From Lacticaseibacillus casei DSM 20011 = JCM 1134 = ATCC 393 (GTDB taxonomy: Bacteria > Bacillota > Bacilli > Lactobacillales > Lactobacillaceae): a DNA stretch of 64,000 nt. Made by a program: the position numbers and the translations under genes. The notes under the pieces were generated by a model that searched no databases, was not told the origin of the DNA, and saw nothing but the letters and a program-made list of their open reading frames with translations. Every line of letters starts with the position of its first letter. Within the stretch, counting starts at the first letter, position 1. Shown piece after piece: positions 49,194 to 58,227 of this stretch. The stretch spans positions 806,001 through 870,000 of the forward strand of contig NZ_AP012544.1 of assembly GCF_000829055.1 (NCBI RefSeq), in the 5' to 3' direction.

Positions 49194-50357
49194 CTAAAGT
49201 GTATTAAGCGCCTTGAGTATCTTCTTGTCGTCCTTCTGCTTGAGTTCGTCAATCTCGTGCATGTAGACGCGCATGGTGATGGCCAGACTCGCATGGCCAA
49301 GGCGGCGAGAGATAGACATCAGCTCCATGCCTTCATACATGAGCATGAATCCGTGCGAGTGGCGCAGACCGTGGCTGGTGATGGCGTTCTTAGCGCCGAC
49401 TGCCTTGCAGAGACCCTTGACCGTTTTGCTCATTGCCTCATTGTCAATGATGCGGTGCTCTGAATTGCGGAAGACCAGATTATCTTCATCTCGCCAGCCA
49501 TCAGCCATGAATGCTGTCTGCTGTTCCAGGCGTAGCTTCTTCAATATTTCAACCAAGTTCTTCGAGATCGGGATGGTGCGGTAAGACTGCTTGTTTTTGA
49601 GCGCTCCAAAGTTGTCATGCTGCTTGCGCGTCTTGTATTGCCACGAGTGGGTGAAGGTCACAGTGCCCGCAGCCAAATCTATATTGTCCCAGGTCACGCC
49701 CAGAGCTTCCTCAAAGCGGGCACCAGTGAGGGCCATGAAGACCGTGATGTAGTTGCTCATGTGGCTTAGGTCGGCGTACTTGGTGGCGAGTTGGATCATC
49801 TTCTTGAACTCGCGGAGGTCAACATACTTCTTTGACTCATCCTTCTCGGCAGTGCCACCAACGATGGCGCGGCGGGTGAAGTCCTTCTTGGTGTAGCCGT
49901 CTTCGATTGCGTCCTTGAGCACCGCACGCATATACGAGTTTATTCTAGCCACGGTTGAGTGGCTGAGGGGCTGTTGAAGCTTGCCGCGAGGGTTTGAACC
50001 ACACCAGTCCAAAAACGTCTGGTAGGTCGTTCTATCCACGTCAGCGATGAGCAGGCCGGGGCGCTCTTTGTCAAACCATTCGTGGATGTAGCCACCGACC
50101 ACTCGGTACCACTCATCAGTGATGGCTGATGCTCGACCGATTTTGAAAGCCTGCGTCCACCGATCATAATAGTCTGGAAGTGTAGCCGCCTTGCTGTCCT
50201 CTTTGTAGTCAAGTGAAGCCTCCGCTTCTGCTGCCGCAATGGTGGCTTCTCGCTTGGTGCTGAACCCCGACTTGTAAACCTGGTGGCGTGCTTCGCCGCT
50301 GCCGATTGTCGCGCGGTAAGCCCAGCCATTAGTTGATGACTTCGTGATTGATGCCAT
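49194..50357 (-). CDS. int: Phage tyrosine integrase
   Basis: 387 aa from ATG 50357 (GGAGGAAAAT upstream). N-terminal AP2-like arm-binding region (GWAYRATIGSG...), SAM-like core-binding domain, and catalytic domain with R (TGARFEEALG), HxxR-type HGLRHSH, and LGHASLAITMRVYMH with the nucleophilic Tyr. All catalytic residues are present. It stands immediately inside attL, reading toward it, the standard place for a temperate-phage integrase. Confidence 0.95.
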   Translation of the reverse strand: MASITKSSTNGWAYRATIGSGEARHQVYKSGFSTKREATIAAAEAEASLDYKEDSKAATLPDYYDRWTQAFKIGRASAITDEWYRVVGGYIHEWFDKERPGLLIADVDRTTYQTFLDWCGSNPRGKLQQPLSHSTVARINSYMRAVLKDAIEDGYTKKDFTRRAIVGGTAEKDESKKYVDLREFKKMIQLATKYADLSHMSNYITVFMALTGARFEEALGVTWDNIDLAAGTVTFTHSWQYKTRKQHDNFGALKNKQSYRTIPISKNLVEILKKLRLEQQTAFMADGWRDEDNLVFRNSEHRIIDNEAMSKTVKGLCKAVGAKNAITSHGLRHSHGFMLMYEGMELMSISRRLGHASLAITMRVYMHEIDELKQKDDKKILKALNTL

Positions 50358-50488
50358 GATTTTCCTCCGTTTCTGCTATAATAGGGTACGCAAAGAGCGC
50401 ACGTGTGTTGCTGTTTGTCCGCGCGTCTGTCCTGACCGGCCAAGGTATGGGAACAGGCGCTTTTTTGTTCAATAGTATGTAGGAATCG

Positions 50489-51547
50489 CTATAGACGCGA
50501 CTTATCACTCTTATTTCCGCCGATAAGTGTATGAACACTTTTGGGAATGGTCGTGTCCTCGAGTTCCATGGCCTGAATTAACATATTTTCGTCTTGCGGG
50601 AAGTTTTGCAAATAGTTTGCCAGGAGCACGTCAATCCAAGACGAAATTGTTTGTTTTGGGTCGGGATTATTTATAATACCTAGTGTTAAAATTAGTGCCC
50701 CAATGCTACTTTTTCGGTATCCGGTGCGATGCTTGGCTTTTGATATATTTAAAATGTTTTTACGAAGCAGAAAGGGCGAACTGTGTAACTCGTGATCGGA
50801 GGCACGATGATTGTAGACACGACCACCGTGGGCGGTTAAGTTCCGATAGTCTAGTACTAAATCGAGTAAATCACCAAAGGATTGTCTAATTCTCATGGTC
50901 TCATCTAGAGCTTCAATTACTGTAGAATCCATACTCAGCATTCTGCTTATGATATCCAGCCTGACTTTGGGCTTTGACAGCTTATACCAATAAATGACCT
51001 GCCCTAGCATCAAATTCTTTATCATAATCCACGGTGGAATGTTTCCATGATTTTCTCGATAATATTTGTAAGGCTGATCGTTTGAGCCTAACAGTTTTCC
51101 AAAATTGTAAAGCATTTTATCCCGCTCATTAAATGGTGGCGTTGTCCGCGGTGAACCGTCGTGCTGGTAGTAAATTTTTCCGCGGTTATAATATGCTCTG
51201 TCGGTGTATATTTGTTGATCGGGGGATATACATTTAGAAATCGAATAAGCGACCGCTTGCTTAAACGTGCTTTCAAACTATTCGATACCTTGTAGGGTGC
51301 ATTCTCGAATATGCTTGTCAAGGATGAAGAGCTGAAATATATGTTCGAAGTTTGCCTCCGGTCTAAAACCGTCATCGTCATTGTGCGGATTGTTTAAAAA
51401 GGGCTCCTTATATCCGTTAATGATTTCATAGTAACCATACCGAGTAAGAGCTTTCTTAGCGGCTTCGAAGTTCAAAACGCTTAGCCCTCGTTGATCATGA
51501 AGGATTGATAGTTGCTCATCGATTGTTTTGAATGGCTTATCGATCAT
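50489..51547 (-). pseudogene. Abi_2 (AbiD/AbiF-like) abortive-infection gene interrupted by one amber codon
   Basis: From ATG 51547 (GAGGTGAAC upstream) the frame reads 89 codons, then TAG at 51278-51280, then continues open in the same frame to the stop at 50489, 352 codons in all. The N-terminal part (KPFKTIDEQLSILHDQRGL, GYYEIINGYKEPFL) and the rest (YYNRGKIYYQ, NERDKMLYNFGKLLG) match the Abi_2 family pattern. The HEPN-type Rx4H motif RNLTAH lies at residues 235-240. So a single nonsense change, not a frameshift, breaks an otherwise complete gene. Its position between int and the repressor is a common cargo slot in lactic acid bacterial prophages. Confidence 0.82.
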
Positions 51548-51569
51548 TTTGTTCACCTCACTAAATGAA

Positions 51570-51598
51570 AAGAGCGAGCACATAATGTGCTCGCTCAG
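51570..51598. other. Palindrome upstream of the abi gene
   Basis: GAGCGAGCAC / GTGCTCGCTC inverted repeat around ATAAT. It lies directly upstream of the abi ribosome site; terminator or operator. The following ~150 bp up to the IS hold no gene. Confidence 0.5.
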
Positions 51599-51762
51599 TT
51601 GCCTCTAAGGAGGCATTAACTTGATTGAATACATTATGCGCCAGGTAATCCGGACGCGTCAACCGATTTTTTCAATGTTTCTATCCATGGTGTATGGAAT
51701 TTTAAACAGTCTAAATATGGTGGTTCAATTTTTCCCGCCCTCTCCGGGGGCTTTTTGTTTGC

Positions 51763-53023
51763 CGCGCATTTTAGAATCAAGTTAGCCACTGTCTCAAAAT
51801 TTTTTGGACAATAAAAAACATCAAGAACAGATATCCTGTATCATTGAAGTTCCTACACAAACAATGGAAGAGGATATTGTCTTGATGCAGAAACAGGATA
51901 GCACACACCGCCAAAAAGGTCAGCACTTAACATCACTCGAGCGCGGAAAAGTGGCCGGATTCCACCAAGCTGGGAAGTCCAATCGTTGGATTGCTGCTGA
52001 AATTGGCGTCTGCCCGCAGACCATTAATAATGAAATCAAGCGAGGTACAGTAGATCAGGTCAAGAAGAGTAATGGCAAGCGCGTCTACCATCGACAATAC
52101 CTGCCAGAGGCTGCTCAGGCACGTTACGAGACTGCACGCTTGAGCTGCCATCGTCCTGACAAGTTCGCCAGCGTACAGGTCTTCTTAGCCTGGTACGTAC
52201 AGCGAGCTAAGCAGGACAAATGGTCGCCGGATGCTTCGATCGGCTATGCCAAGCGACACAAGCTGTTTACTCCTGAAGAGCTTGTTTGTGCCTCGACTTT
52301 GTACCAGTACATTGACGACCAACGCCTAGAGATTCGAAATATCGACCTGTTGGAGAAGACTAAGCGGAAGACCTCTCACCAGCACCACACCAAGGCTAAG
52401 CGCCTGGCTGGCCGCAGTATCGAGGAACGGCCTAAGGTCGTTGAACGACGCAGGCAGTTCGGTCACTGGGAGATGGATACCATTGTCGGTAAACGCAATG
52501 GCAAGGAGAGCGTCATCTTGACTCTGATTGAGCGCAAGACCCGTTGCCAACTTCTCCGCTTGATCGAAGGACGAGATGCAGACTCTGTGAGCTATGCATT
52601 GCGTGGAATCAAGCGCGAATGGGGAGCTTGCATCAAGACCATCACAGCCGACAACGGACCCGAGTTCACCGCCTTAAATACTGCTTTTGCTGGGACGGAA
52701 ACTGAGATCTTCTACGCCCATCCTTACACGTCCTGCGACCGTGGCACCAACGAGGCACATAACCGGATGATCCGCCAGGACTTCCCTAAGGGCATGTCCT
52801 TAGATGACATTAGCCCTAGTCAAGTGCAGGCCACGCAAGACCGCTTGAATCAGTTGCCTCGCAAACAACAGGGCTACTGCACACCCCAGCAAAACTTTGA
52901 GGCCGAAGCTCGGCGCGTTCGCCGCATGGCCCAGTAGTCTCTCTAGCGCCACAACTTCTATTTGATAACGGCCTGTTCTGGGATTGTCCTCAACGACTGG
53001 CTAACTTGTTCTTGCAATTTACG
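51763..53023 (+). mobile_element. IS30-family insertion sequence, copy 1 (1261 bp)
   Basis: Boundaries were set by comparing three copies. Ends are imperfect inverted repeats (CGCGCATTTTAGAATCAAG... against CGTAAATTGCAAGAACAAG..., sharing CAAGTTAGCCA). Flanked by a perfect 13-bp target duplication GCTTTTTGTTTGC at 51750-51762 and 53024-53036. It landed in the T-rich tract of a terminator-like hairpin between abi and the repressor. Confidence 0.94.
51864..52937 (+). CDS. IS30-family transposase (copy 1)
   Basis: 357 aa from ATG 51864; starts at 51804 (TTG) or 51885 (ATG, AGAGGAT upstream, 350 aa) are also possible. N-terminal HTH_38 (LTSLERGKVAGFHQAGKSNRWIAAEIG) and rve/DDE core: D in GHWEMDTIVG, D in TITADNGPEF, E in DRGTNEAHNRMI. 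The protein is the same as copy 3. Confidence 0.93.
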   Translation: MEEDIVLMQKQDSTHRQKGQHLTSLERGKVAGFHQAGKSNRWIAAEIGVCPQTINNEIKRGTVDQVKKSNGKRVYHRQYLPEAAQARYETARLSCHRPDKFASVQVFLAWYVQRAKQDKWSPDASIGYAKRHKLFTPEELVCASTLYQYIDDQRLEIRNIDLLEKTKRKTSHQHHTKAKRLAGRSIEERPKVVERRRQFGHWEMDTIVGKRNGKESVILTLIERKTRCQLLRLIEGRDADSVSYALRGIKREWGACIKTITADNGPEFTALNTAFAGTETEIFYAHPYTSCDRGTNEAHNRMIRQDFPKGMSLDDISPSQVQATQDRLNQLPRKQQGYCTPQQNFEAEARRVRRMAQ

Positions 53024-53092
53024 GCTTTTTGTTTGCGTCTAGTTCGGACGTAAGCCCACGGCACGTCCTGCCCGTGCCTGCTGCTTAGTGGG

Positions 53093-53806
53093 TTAGTTCA
53101 GCACAACACCGATGATGCTGACATCTTCGGGATCCAAGTATCGGTCAGGGTACGCATCATTCAGTGAGTGTAGAACAATTTTCTTTTGTTGATAATCGCG
53201 GGATACCTGCTTGAATGTGACACCTTCGTCAGCCACACGGACAACAGCCAGATCGCCGTCATCGATTGTGTCTTGCCATCGAACAAATATCTGCGAATAC
53301 TTCGGGTAGTCTGGCTCCATCGAGTCCCCCTCAACGGTCACGATTTCATCTGCACTAGCTGGGATGTCGTCAACATTGACGCGCGTCCTATGCACCTCAG
53401 CGTCCTGTGTGGCGCCATCGATAGGAGCACCGGCAGCTGTACCGCGCCCAGTAACAATCTCACGCTGTTCTGGGAACGGGACGACATTCTCGTTCTGCTG
53501 ATCTTTCAGCTGCTTCTCTGCGTATGTGTAGACTTTCTGCTGACGGGCGGGCTGAAGCTGTTGCATGGTGCTTACAGTTTGATCAATCACTTTACTGTTA
53601 GTATTTTTTGACAGGTCGATGTTCATCATGTCGTCTAACTTTACGCCAAATATATTAGCAATGTCAGCCAGAATTCCTGCTTTTGGAGTGTACTTGCCAG
53701 ACTCCCATTCGCTGATAGTTGATACGCTTCGGTGAATCATTCCAGCGAATGTCTGCTGATCATAGCCACGTTTCGCACGCAGATATTTTAGATTTTTTGC
53801 AAACAT
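53093..53806 (-). CDS. Prophage CI-like repressor with LexA-type S24 peptidase domain
   Basis: 237 aa from ATG 53806. N-terminal Xre HTH (KYLRAKRGYDQQTFAGMIHRSVSTISEWESGKYTP). C-terminal S24 domain: Ala-Gly cleavage site in GTAAGAPIDG, catalytic Ser in VEGDSMEPDY, general-base Lys in VADEGVTFKQV. Self-cleavage of such repressors normally requires activated RecA, which appears defective in this strain. Divergent from the truncated early gene at 53969. Confidence 0.92.
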   Translation of the reverse strand: MFAKNLKYLRAKRGYDQQTFAGMIHRSVSTISEWESGKYTPKAGILADIANIFGVKLDDMMNIDLSKNTNSKVIDQTVSTMQQLQPARQQKVYTYAEKQLKDQQNENVVPFPEQREIVTGRGTAAGAPIDGATQDAEVHRTRVNVDDIPASADEIVTVEGDSMEPDYPKYSQIFVRWQDTIDDGDLAVVRVADEGVTFKQVSRDYQQKKIVLHSLNDAYPDRYLDPEDVSIIGVVLN

Positions 53807-53849
53807 GTCAAGTTCCTCCTCATTTCTATTAGGAACAGTATATCACCAC

Positions 53850-53935
53850 TTCGGAAAAGCGGAAATATATTTCCGAATTTAATTTCGAAAAAACGAAATT
53901 CTATTATTGACTTCGGAAAAACCGAAACGTATGAT
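53850..53935. promoter_or_regulatory. Prophage operator/promoter region
   Basis: Three palindromic sites: CGGAAATATATTTCCG (53860-53875), TTTCG-A6-CGAAA (53883-53898) and TTCGG-A5-CCGAA (53912-53926). The last lies inside a strong rightward promoter TTGACT (53907-53912), 17 bp, TATGAT (53930-53935). Typical CI/Cro switch layout. Confidence 0.82.
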
Positions 53936-53968
53936 ATAGTCATAAAGAACGAAAGGAGTGAAGCAATC

Positions 53969-54061
53969 ATGAGCGAAAAGCCTGAAAAATTTAGCCGTAA
54001 ATTGCAAGAACAAGTTAGCCAGTCGTTGAGGACAATCCCAGAACAGGCCGTTATCAAATAG
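53969..54061 (+). pseudogene. Early (Cro-position) gene truncated by IS30 copy 2
   Basis: ATG 53969 after GAAAGGAGTG. Only nine phage codons (MSEKPEKFS) remain; from 53996 the frame reads IS sequence and stops at 54059. It stands where a cro/antirepressor gene belongs. Confidence 0.75.
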
Positions 54062-55256
54062 AAGTTGTGGCGCTAGAGAGACTACTAGGCCATGCGGCGA
54101 ACGCGCCGAGCTTCGGCCTCAAAGTTTTGCTGGGGTGTGCAGTAGCCCTGTTGTTTGCGAGGCAACTGATTCAAGCGGTCTTGCGTGGCCTGCACTTGAC
54201 TAGGGCTAATGTCATCTAGGGACATGCCCTTAGGGAAGTCCTGGCGGATCATCCGGTTATGTGCCTCGTTGGTGCCACGGTCGCAGGACGTGTAAGGATG
54301 GGCGTAGAAGATCTCAGTTTCCGTCCCAGCAAAAGCAGTATTTAAGGCGGTGAACTCGGGTCCGTTGTCGGCTGTGATGGTCTTGATGCAAGCTCCCCAT
54401 TCGCGCTTGATTCCACGCAATGCATAGCTCACAGAGTCTGCATCTCGTCCTTCGATCAAGCGGAGAAGTTGGCAACGGGTCTTGCGCTCAATCAGAGTCA
54501 AGATGACGCTCTCCTTGCCATTGCGTTTACCGACAATGGTATCCATCTCCCAGTGACCGAACTGCCTGCGTCGTTCAACGACCTTAGGCCGTTCCTCGAT
54601 ACTGCGGCCAGCCAGGCGCTTAGCCTTGGTGTGGTGCTGGTGAGAGGTCTTCCGCTTAGTCTTCTCCAACAGGTCGATATTTCGAATCTCTAGGCGTTGG
54701 TCGTCAATGTACTGGTACAAAGTCGAGGCACAAACAAGCTCTTCAGGAGTAAACAGCTTGTGTCGCTTGGCATAGCCGATTGAAGCATCCGGCGACCATT
54801 TGTCCTGCTTAGCTCGCTGTACGTACCAGGCTAAGAAGACCTGTACGCTGGCGAACTTGTCAGGACGATGACAGCTCAAGCGTGCAGTCTCGTAACGTAC
54901 CTGAGCAGCCTCTGGCAGGTATTGTCGATGGTAGACGCGCTTGCCATTACTCTTCTTGACCTGATCTACTGTACCTCGCTTGATTTCATTATTAATGGTC
55001 TGCGGGCAGACGCCAATTTCAGCAGCAATCCAACGATTGGACTTCCCAGCTTGGCGGAATCCGGCCACTTTTCCGCGCTCGAGTGATGTTAAGTGCTGAC
55101 CTTTTTGGCGGTGTGTGCTATCCTGTTTCTGCATCAAGACAATATCCTCTTCCATTGTTTGGGTAGGAACTTCAATGATACAGGATATCTGTTCTTGATG
55201 TTTTTTATTGTCCAAAAAATTTTGAGACAGTGGCTAACTTGATTCTAAAATGCGCG
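53996..55256 (-). mobile_element. IS30-family insertion sequence, copy 2 (1261 bp, reversed, no target duplication)
   Basis: Same length and ends as copies 1 and 3. The outer 13 bp differ: left flank (ending TGAAAAATTTAGC) and right flank (beginning CAGCGATTCAACT) show no duplication. The left flank is an early gene and the right flank a tail gene, which places the copy at a deletion junction. Confidence 0.93.
54085..55155 (-). CDS. IS30-family transposase (copy 2)
   Basis: 356 aa. Differs from copies 1 and 3 by HQAGK to RQAGK, QARYET to QVRYET, and a CAG to TAG change that removes the last Gln. DDE residues intact. Probably the oldest or an independently arrived copy. Confidence 0.92.
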   Translation of the reverse strand: MEEDIVLMQKQDSTHRQKGQHLTSLERGKVAGFRQAGKSNRWIAAEIGVCPQTINNEIKRGTVDQVKKSNGKRVYHRQYLPEAAQVRYETARLSCHRPDKFASVQVFLAWYVQRAKQDKWSPDASIGYAKRHKLFTPEELVCASTLYQYIDDQRLEIRNIDLLEKTKRKTSHQHHTKAKRLAGRSIEERPKVVERRRQFGHWEMDTIVGKRNGKESVILTLIERKTRCQLLRLIEGRDADSVSYALRGIKREWGACIKTITADNGPEFTALNTAFAGTETEIFYAHPYTSCDRGTNEAHNRMIRQDFPKGMSLDDISPSQVQATQDRLNQLPRKQQGYCTPQQNFEAEARRVRRMA

Positions 55257-57009
55257 CAGCGATTCAACTGGCCTGTTTACTTCTGTTTACGCGCGTGGTG
55301 CTACTCCAGATGGGGCTGATTCACCAATTACTTTAAAAGGTTACAAGTGGACTGATCCGGACGGCCGCTATGTCCTGTACAGCGATGGGACACTTCTCGA
55401 TACTGTTGCCAACCGTTCGTATTCACGGTTGCGTAAGAAGTCCACAACAGACCTAAACGGGTCATACTTGAACCAGTGGCGGGATTATGAAGCTACTACG
55501 CAAGCAGACCTATTACAGTCGGCACTGAGCGACTTAAAACAGTATGCAGTACCAGTTACCAACTATACAGTAGACTTCGCATTCATTCCGGAAAACATCA
55601 GCATTGGCGATACGATTCATGTGGTAGATGAAAAGCGAAATATGTATGTTTCAGCACGAGTGCTTGAGCTTTCTTGCTGCTATTCCTTGCCAAGTTCAAG
55701 CACCGCTACACTAGGCGATTACAAAATAGAAGCAGATAAGGTTTCAGCAGCCCTCAAGACGGCGGCGAAACTAGCACAAGCAACAGCCAGCACCGCTCAG
55801 GCCACTGCAACACAGGCATACTCCGCAGCTAATGATGCAGCTAACAATGCGACAGCTGCTCAGACTGCTGCGACTAGTGCACAAGCCACAGCTAACACCG
55901 CTCAGACTAATGCGGCTGCTGCGCAGACAACTGCCAATACCGCTCAGACTACTGCTACCAACGCTGCTCAAGTTGCCGAAAAAGCGCAAACAACGGCCAA
56001 TACTGCACGAACCTTCATCAAGTCAGCTACTGCGCCTGATACAACTAATTTGTTAGTTAACGCAGTATGGATTACACCAGCAACGACTGACAGCAATGGC
56101 AACGCGGTAGCCGCATCTGCAAAGACTTGGGACGGGGCCAATTGGCAGGATACGCCAATCGAGTCAAGCCTGATCGCTGACAACATCGTTGGTAAGACTA
56201 TCACCGGTAGTACCTTTGCTAACACAAATGGCACATTCAGCATTGACAAAGATGGTAACATCATTGGCTCAAAGATAACCGGGTCTGAAGTGGAGCTTTC
56301 CACCGTTGATACCCCTGGACTGACTAAGACGGGCATGCTGTTCACCGGCGGCCTACTTTTTGACTCAAACTATAAAAATGTCACGATTGATACCAACATT
56401 GTGCAGAATGAGACAGCTATAGACTGGTACGGTCCGCGGGTGATAGCTGGTTACAAAAATGGCAGTAGCGCGACTGCAGGAATCAACGCGGGGAGTGGTG
56501 CTTCGCGCGCATTTGCCCCGCAGTTATATGCCACGCGGACTAACAGCAATGGCCAGCTGACCGGTTACACGGCTTTGAGCCCCGACGGCATAACAGTCGA
56601 AACGTTCGATTCATCAGCCAATAACACGGGTATGGGCACGGTGACGCCTGACCAAATCATACAGCTTAGCAACGTTGGCACTCTTGCATGGTCTGGTATT
56701 CTCTATCAGCAAGGTGGAGATACGGCGACAATGAGCATCCCACTTTCTAATACACAAACTGGATGGCTAATCAGATGGTCATACTACAATAGCTCAAAAA
56801 TACAGAATACGTATTACAACTACACTTTGCTTCCCAAAGTGGCCGTAGATGCCCAGAGCAAAAATATGATTGTGACGTTGTCGATGCCAGGCGTAGGTAT
56901 GTTCTTCAAACATCTGTGGTACAGCGATACGAACATTGCCGGAGACGCCATGAATAATCAAGGAATGCAAGCACCACATGCAGTAATGGATGCGGTGTAC
57001 GCAGTTTAG
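55257..57009 (+). pseudogene. Phage tail/minor structural protein, 5' end lost
   Basis: The frame is open from the IS edge (codon 55258) to the stop at 57009, about 583 codons, without a convincing start. The first part (LKQYAVPVTNYTVDFAFIPENISIGDTIHVVD) matches the end of prophage tail endopeptidase/antireceptor proteins. Then an Ala/Thr/Gln-rich coiled coil (55740-56010, STAQAT-like repeats) leads to a receptor-binding-type C-terminus. The N-terminal part was removed with the upstream genes. Confidence 0.82.
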
Positions 57010-57018
57010 GAGGCTGAC

Positions 57019-57330
57019 ATGGAAACAAAAGAAAAAATGAGGGTACTTTTCACACTGGACTCCGATGGCTACATCATAGGCTACCAGCGGGAGTTTTTTG
57101 ATGGCAAAGAATGGCAGACACCATTCGATACCACGAATGCGGTGGAAGTGGCTCCGGGCGACCTCGACACAATCGTCATGGGGGCAACCAAGCTCAGGAA
57201 CGGCAAGCTGGTGGTCGATGAGGCCAAACAGGCAGAGCTAGAACAGCCCGTCACGCCACAGCCCACGACTGACCAGCAGATGCTTGCGGCTGTGATGCTG
57301 AGGGTCGCGAAACTGGAGGCGGGCGCATGA
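57019..57330 (+). CDS. Small phage protein of the tail-lysis region (DUF2977-like)
   Basis: 103 aa from ATG 57019 with AGGAGG. DSDGYIIGYQREFFDG and a C-terminal MLAAVMLRVAKLEAG helix are typical of small proteins encoded between baseplate and lysis genes of Lactobacillus phages. Function unknown. Its stop overlaps the next start (ATGA). Confidence 0.7.
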   Translation: METKEKMRVLFTLDSDGYIIGYQREFFDGKEWQTPFDTTNAVEVAPGDLDTIVMGATKLRNGKLVVDEAKQAELEQPVTPQPTTDQQMLAAVMLRVAKLEAGA

Positions 57331-57458
57331 CAGATTACGATATGTGCCAACGGTTCTATGCGTGGGGCATCGACATCGAACCCTATGTGGGGTTGATGAT
57401 AACGGCTGATGAGTACAAGCAGATTACCGGTAATGACTACGTCGCCAGCAAAAGCTAG
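57327..57458 (+). CDS. XkdX-like small phage protein
   Basis: 43 aa: ATG 57327 to TAG 57456-57458. YDMCQRFYAWGIDIEPYVG and KQITGNDY match the XkdX pattern of short ORFs next to phage holins. Function unknown. Confidence 0.72.
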   Translation: MTDYDMCQRFYAWGIDIEPYVGLMITADEYKQITGNDYVASKS

Positions 57459-57487
57459 CGGCTATTTTTGTGGAAGGAAGTGAGAAA

Positions 57488-57778
57488 GTGACATTTTTTG
57501 GATACACGATTGGTGACTGGGCGGAGTTCATATCAATCATAGGGGTGGGCGTGAGCGCGGGTAGCTGGCTGTTCAAAAAGATTGCCTTGGATCCGTTACG
57601 CTCTGATATTCAAGTGCTTTCAGAGACGATTAATCGACAGCTCAAGCTACACGAACAATCGCTGGCAGACTTGAATACTCATCTGAAAACACATGATGAA
57701 GAGCTTGGCAGTCACTCGGTTAGGATTACTCGATTGGAAGACCATGTAGGCATCAAAGGAGATAATGATGATGAATAA
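57488..57778 (+). CDS. Phage membrane-associated small protein (XhlA/holin-accessory type)
   Basis: 96 aa from GTG 57488 (GGAAGGAAG at 57472-57480). One membrane helix (~11-30, EFISIIGVGVSAGSWLF) and a C-terminal coiled coil. Overlaps the holin by 14 bp. Accessory lysis role inferred from position. Confidence 0.65.
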   Translation: MTFFGYTIGDWAEFISIIGVGVSAGSWLFKKIALDPLRSDIQVLSETINRQLKLHEQSLADLNTHLKTHDEELGSHSVRITRLEDHVGIKGDNDDE

Positions 57779-58217
57779 TTGGACAGAACTATTAGTATCA
57801 CTTGCAGTAGCAGCAGTCCCAATCATTGGGGCTTGGATTTCAAAACAGTTGCTGGCTAACAAACAGGCATTAACTTTGGTAAAGGTATTAGGCCCGTTGG
57901 CAAATGCTGCGGTTACAGCGGCAGAACAGCTCGGTGTGACACGAACTATTGACGGCGCCGTCAAGAAATCGACTGCTGTTCAGGCTGTGAAAGATGGTTT
58001 AAAATCGCTTGGCTTCACCAGCACAGACGAACAGACGATTGCCAACGCGGTTGAAAAGGCATACGCAGACTTGAAAGATAGCCTAGCTGAAACCTACCCG
58101 CAAAAGACAGCAGATCAGGATACATCTAATCAAGAAAAAGTGGCCGCCGCCGCTCAAGCCGCTGCGGATGCAGTTAAAGCTCAATTGGCTCCCGCATCTG
58201 TTGCTTCACAGCAATAA
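57765..58217 (+). CDS. Phage holin, LLH family
   Basis: 150 aa. One N-terminal membrane helix (LLVSLAVAAVPIIGAWI) followed by GPLANAAVTAAEQLG and VKDGLKSLGF, the pattern of the LL-H holin family, then an Ala/Gln-rich tail. Starts at ATG 57765; 57768 and 57771 are alternatives. Endolysin follows after 10 bp. Confidence 0.82.
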   Translation: MMMNNWTELLVSLAVAAVPIIGAWISKQLLANKQALTLVKVLGPLANAAVTAAEQLGVTRTIDGAVKKSTAVQAVKDGLKSLGFTSTDEQTIANAVEKAYADLKDSLAETYPQKTADQDTSNQEKVAAAAQAAADAVKAQLAPASVASQQ

Positions 58218-58227
58218 GGAGGGCGCA

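Noticed and set aside
50329..50538. 69-aa ORF between int and abi on the minus strand
   Set aside because: Overlaps the int start and its ribosome site; no separate start signal.
52326..52550. 74-aa ORF on the opposite strand of each IS30 transposase (also 54469-54693 and 62006-62230)
   Set aside because: It recurs only because the element does; it is antisense to the DDE core, has no ribosome site, and its composition follows the transposase codons.
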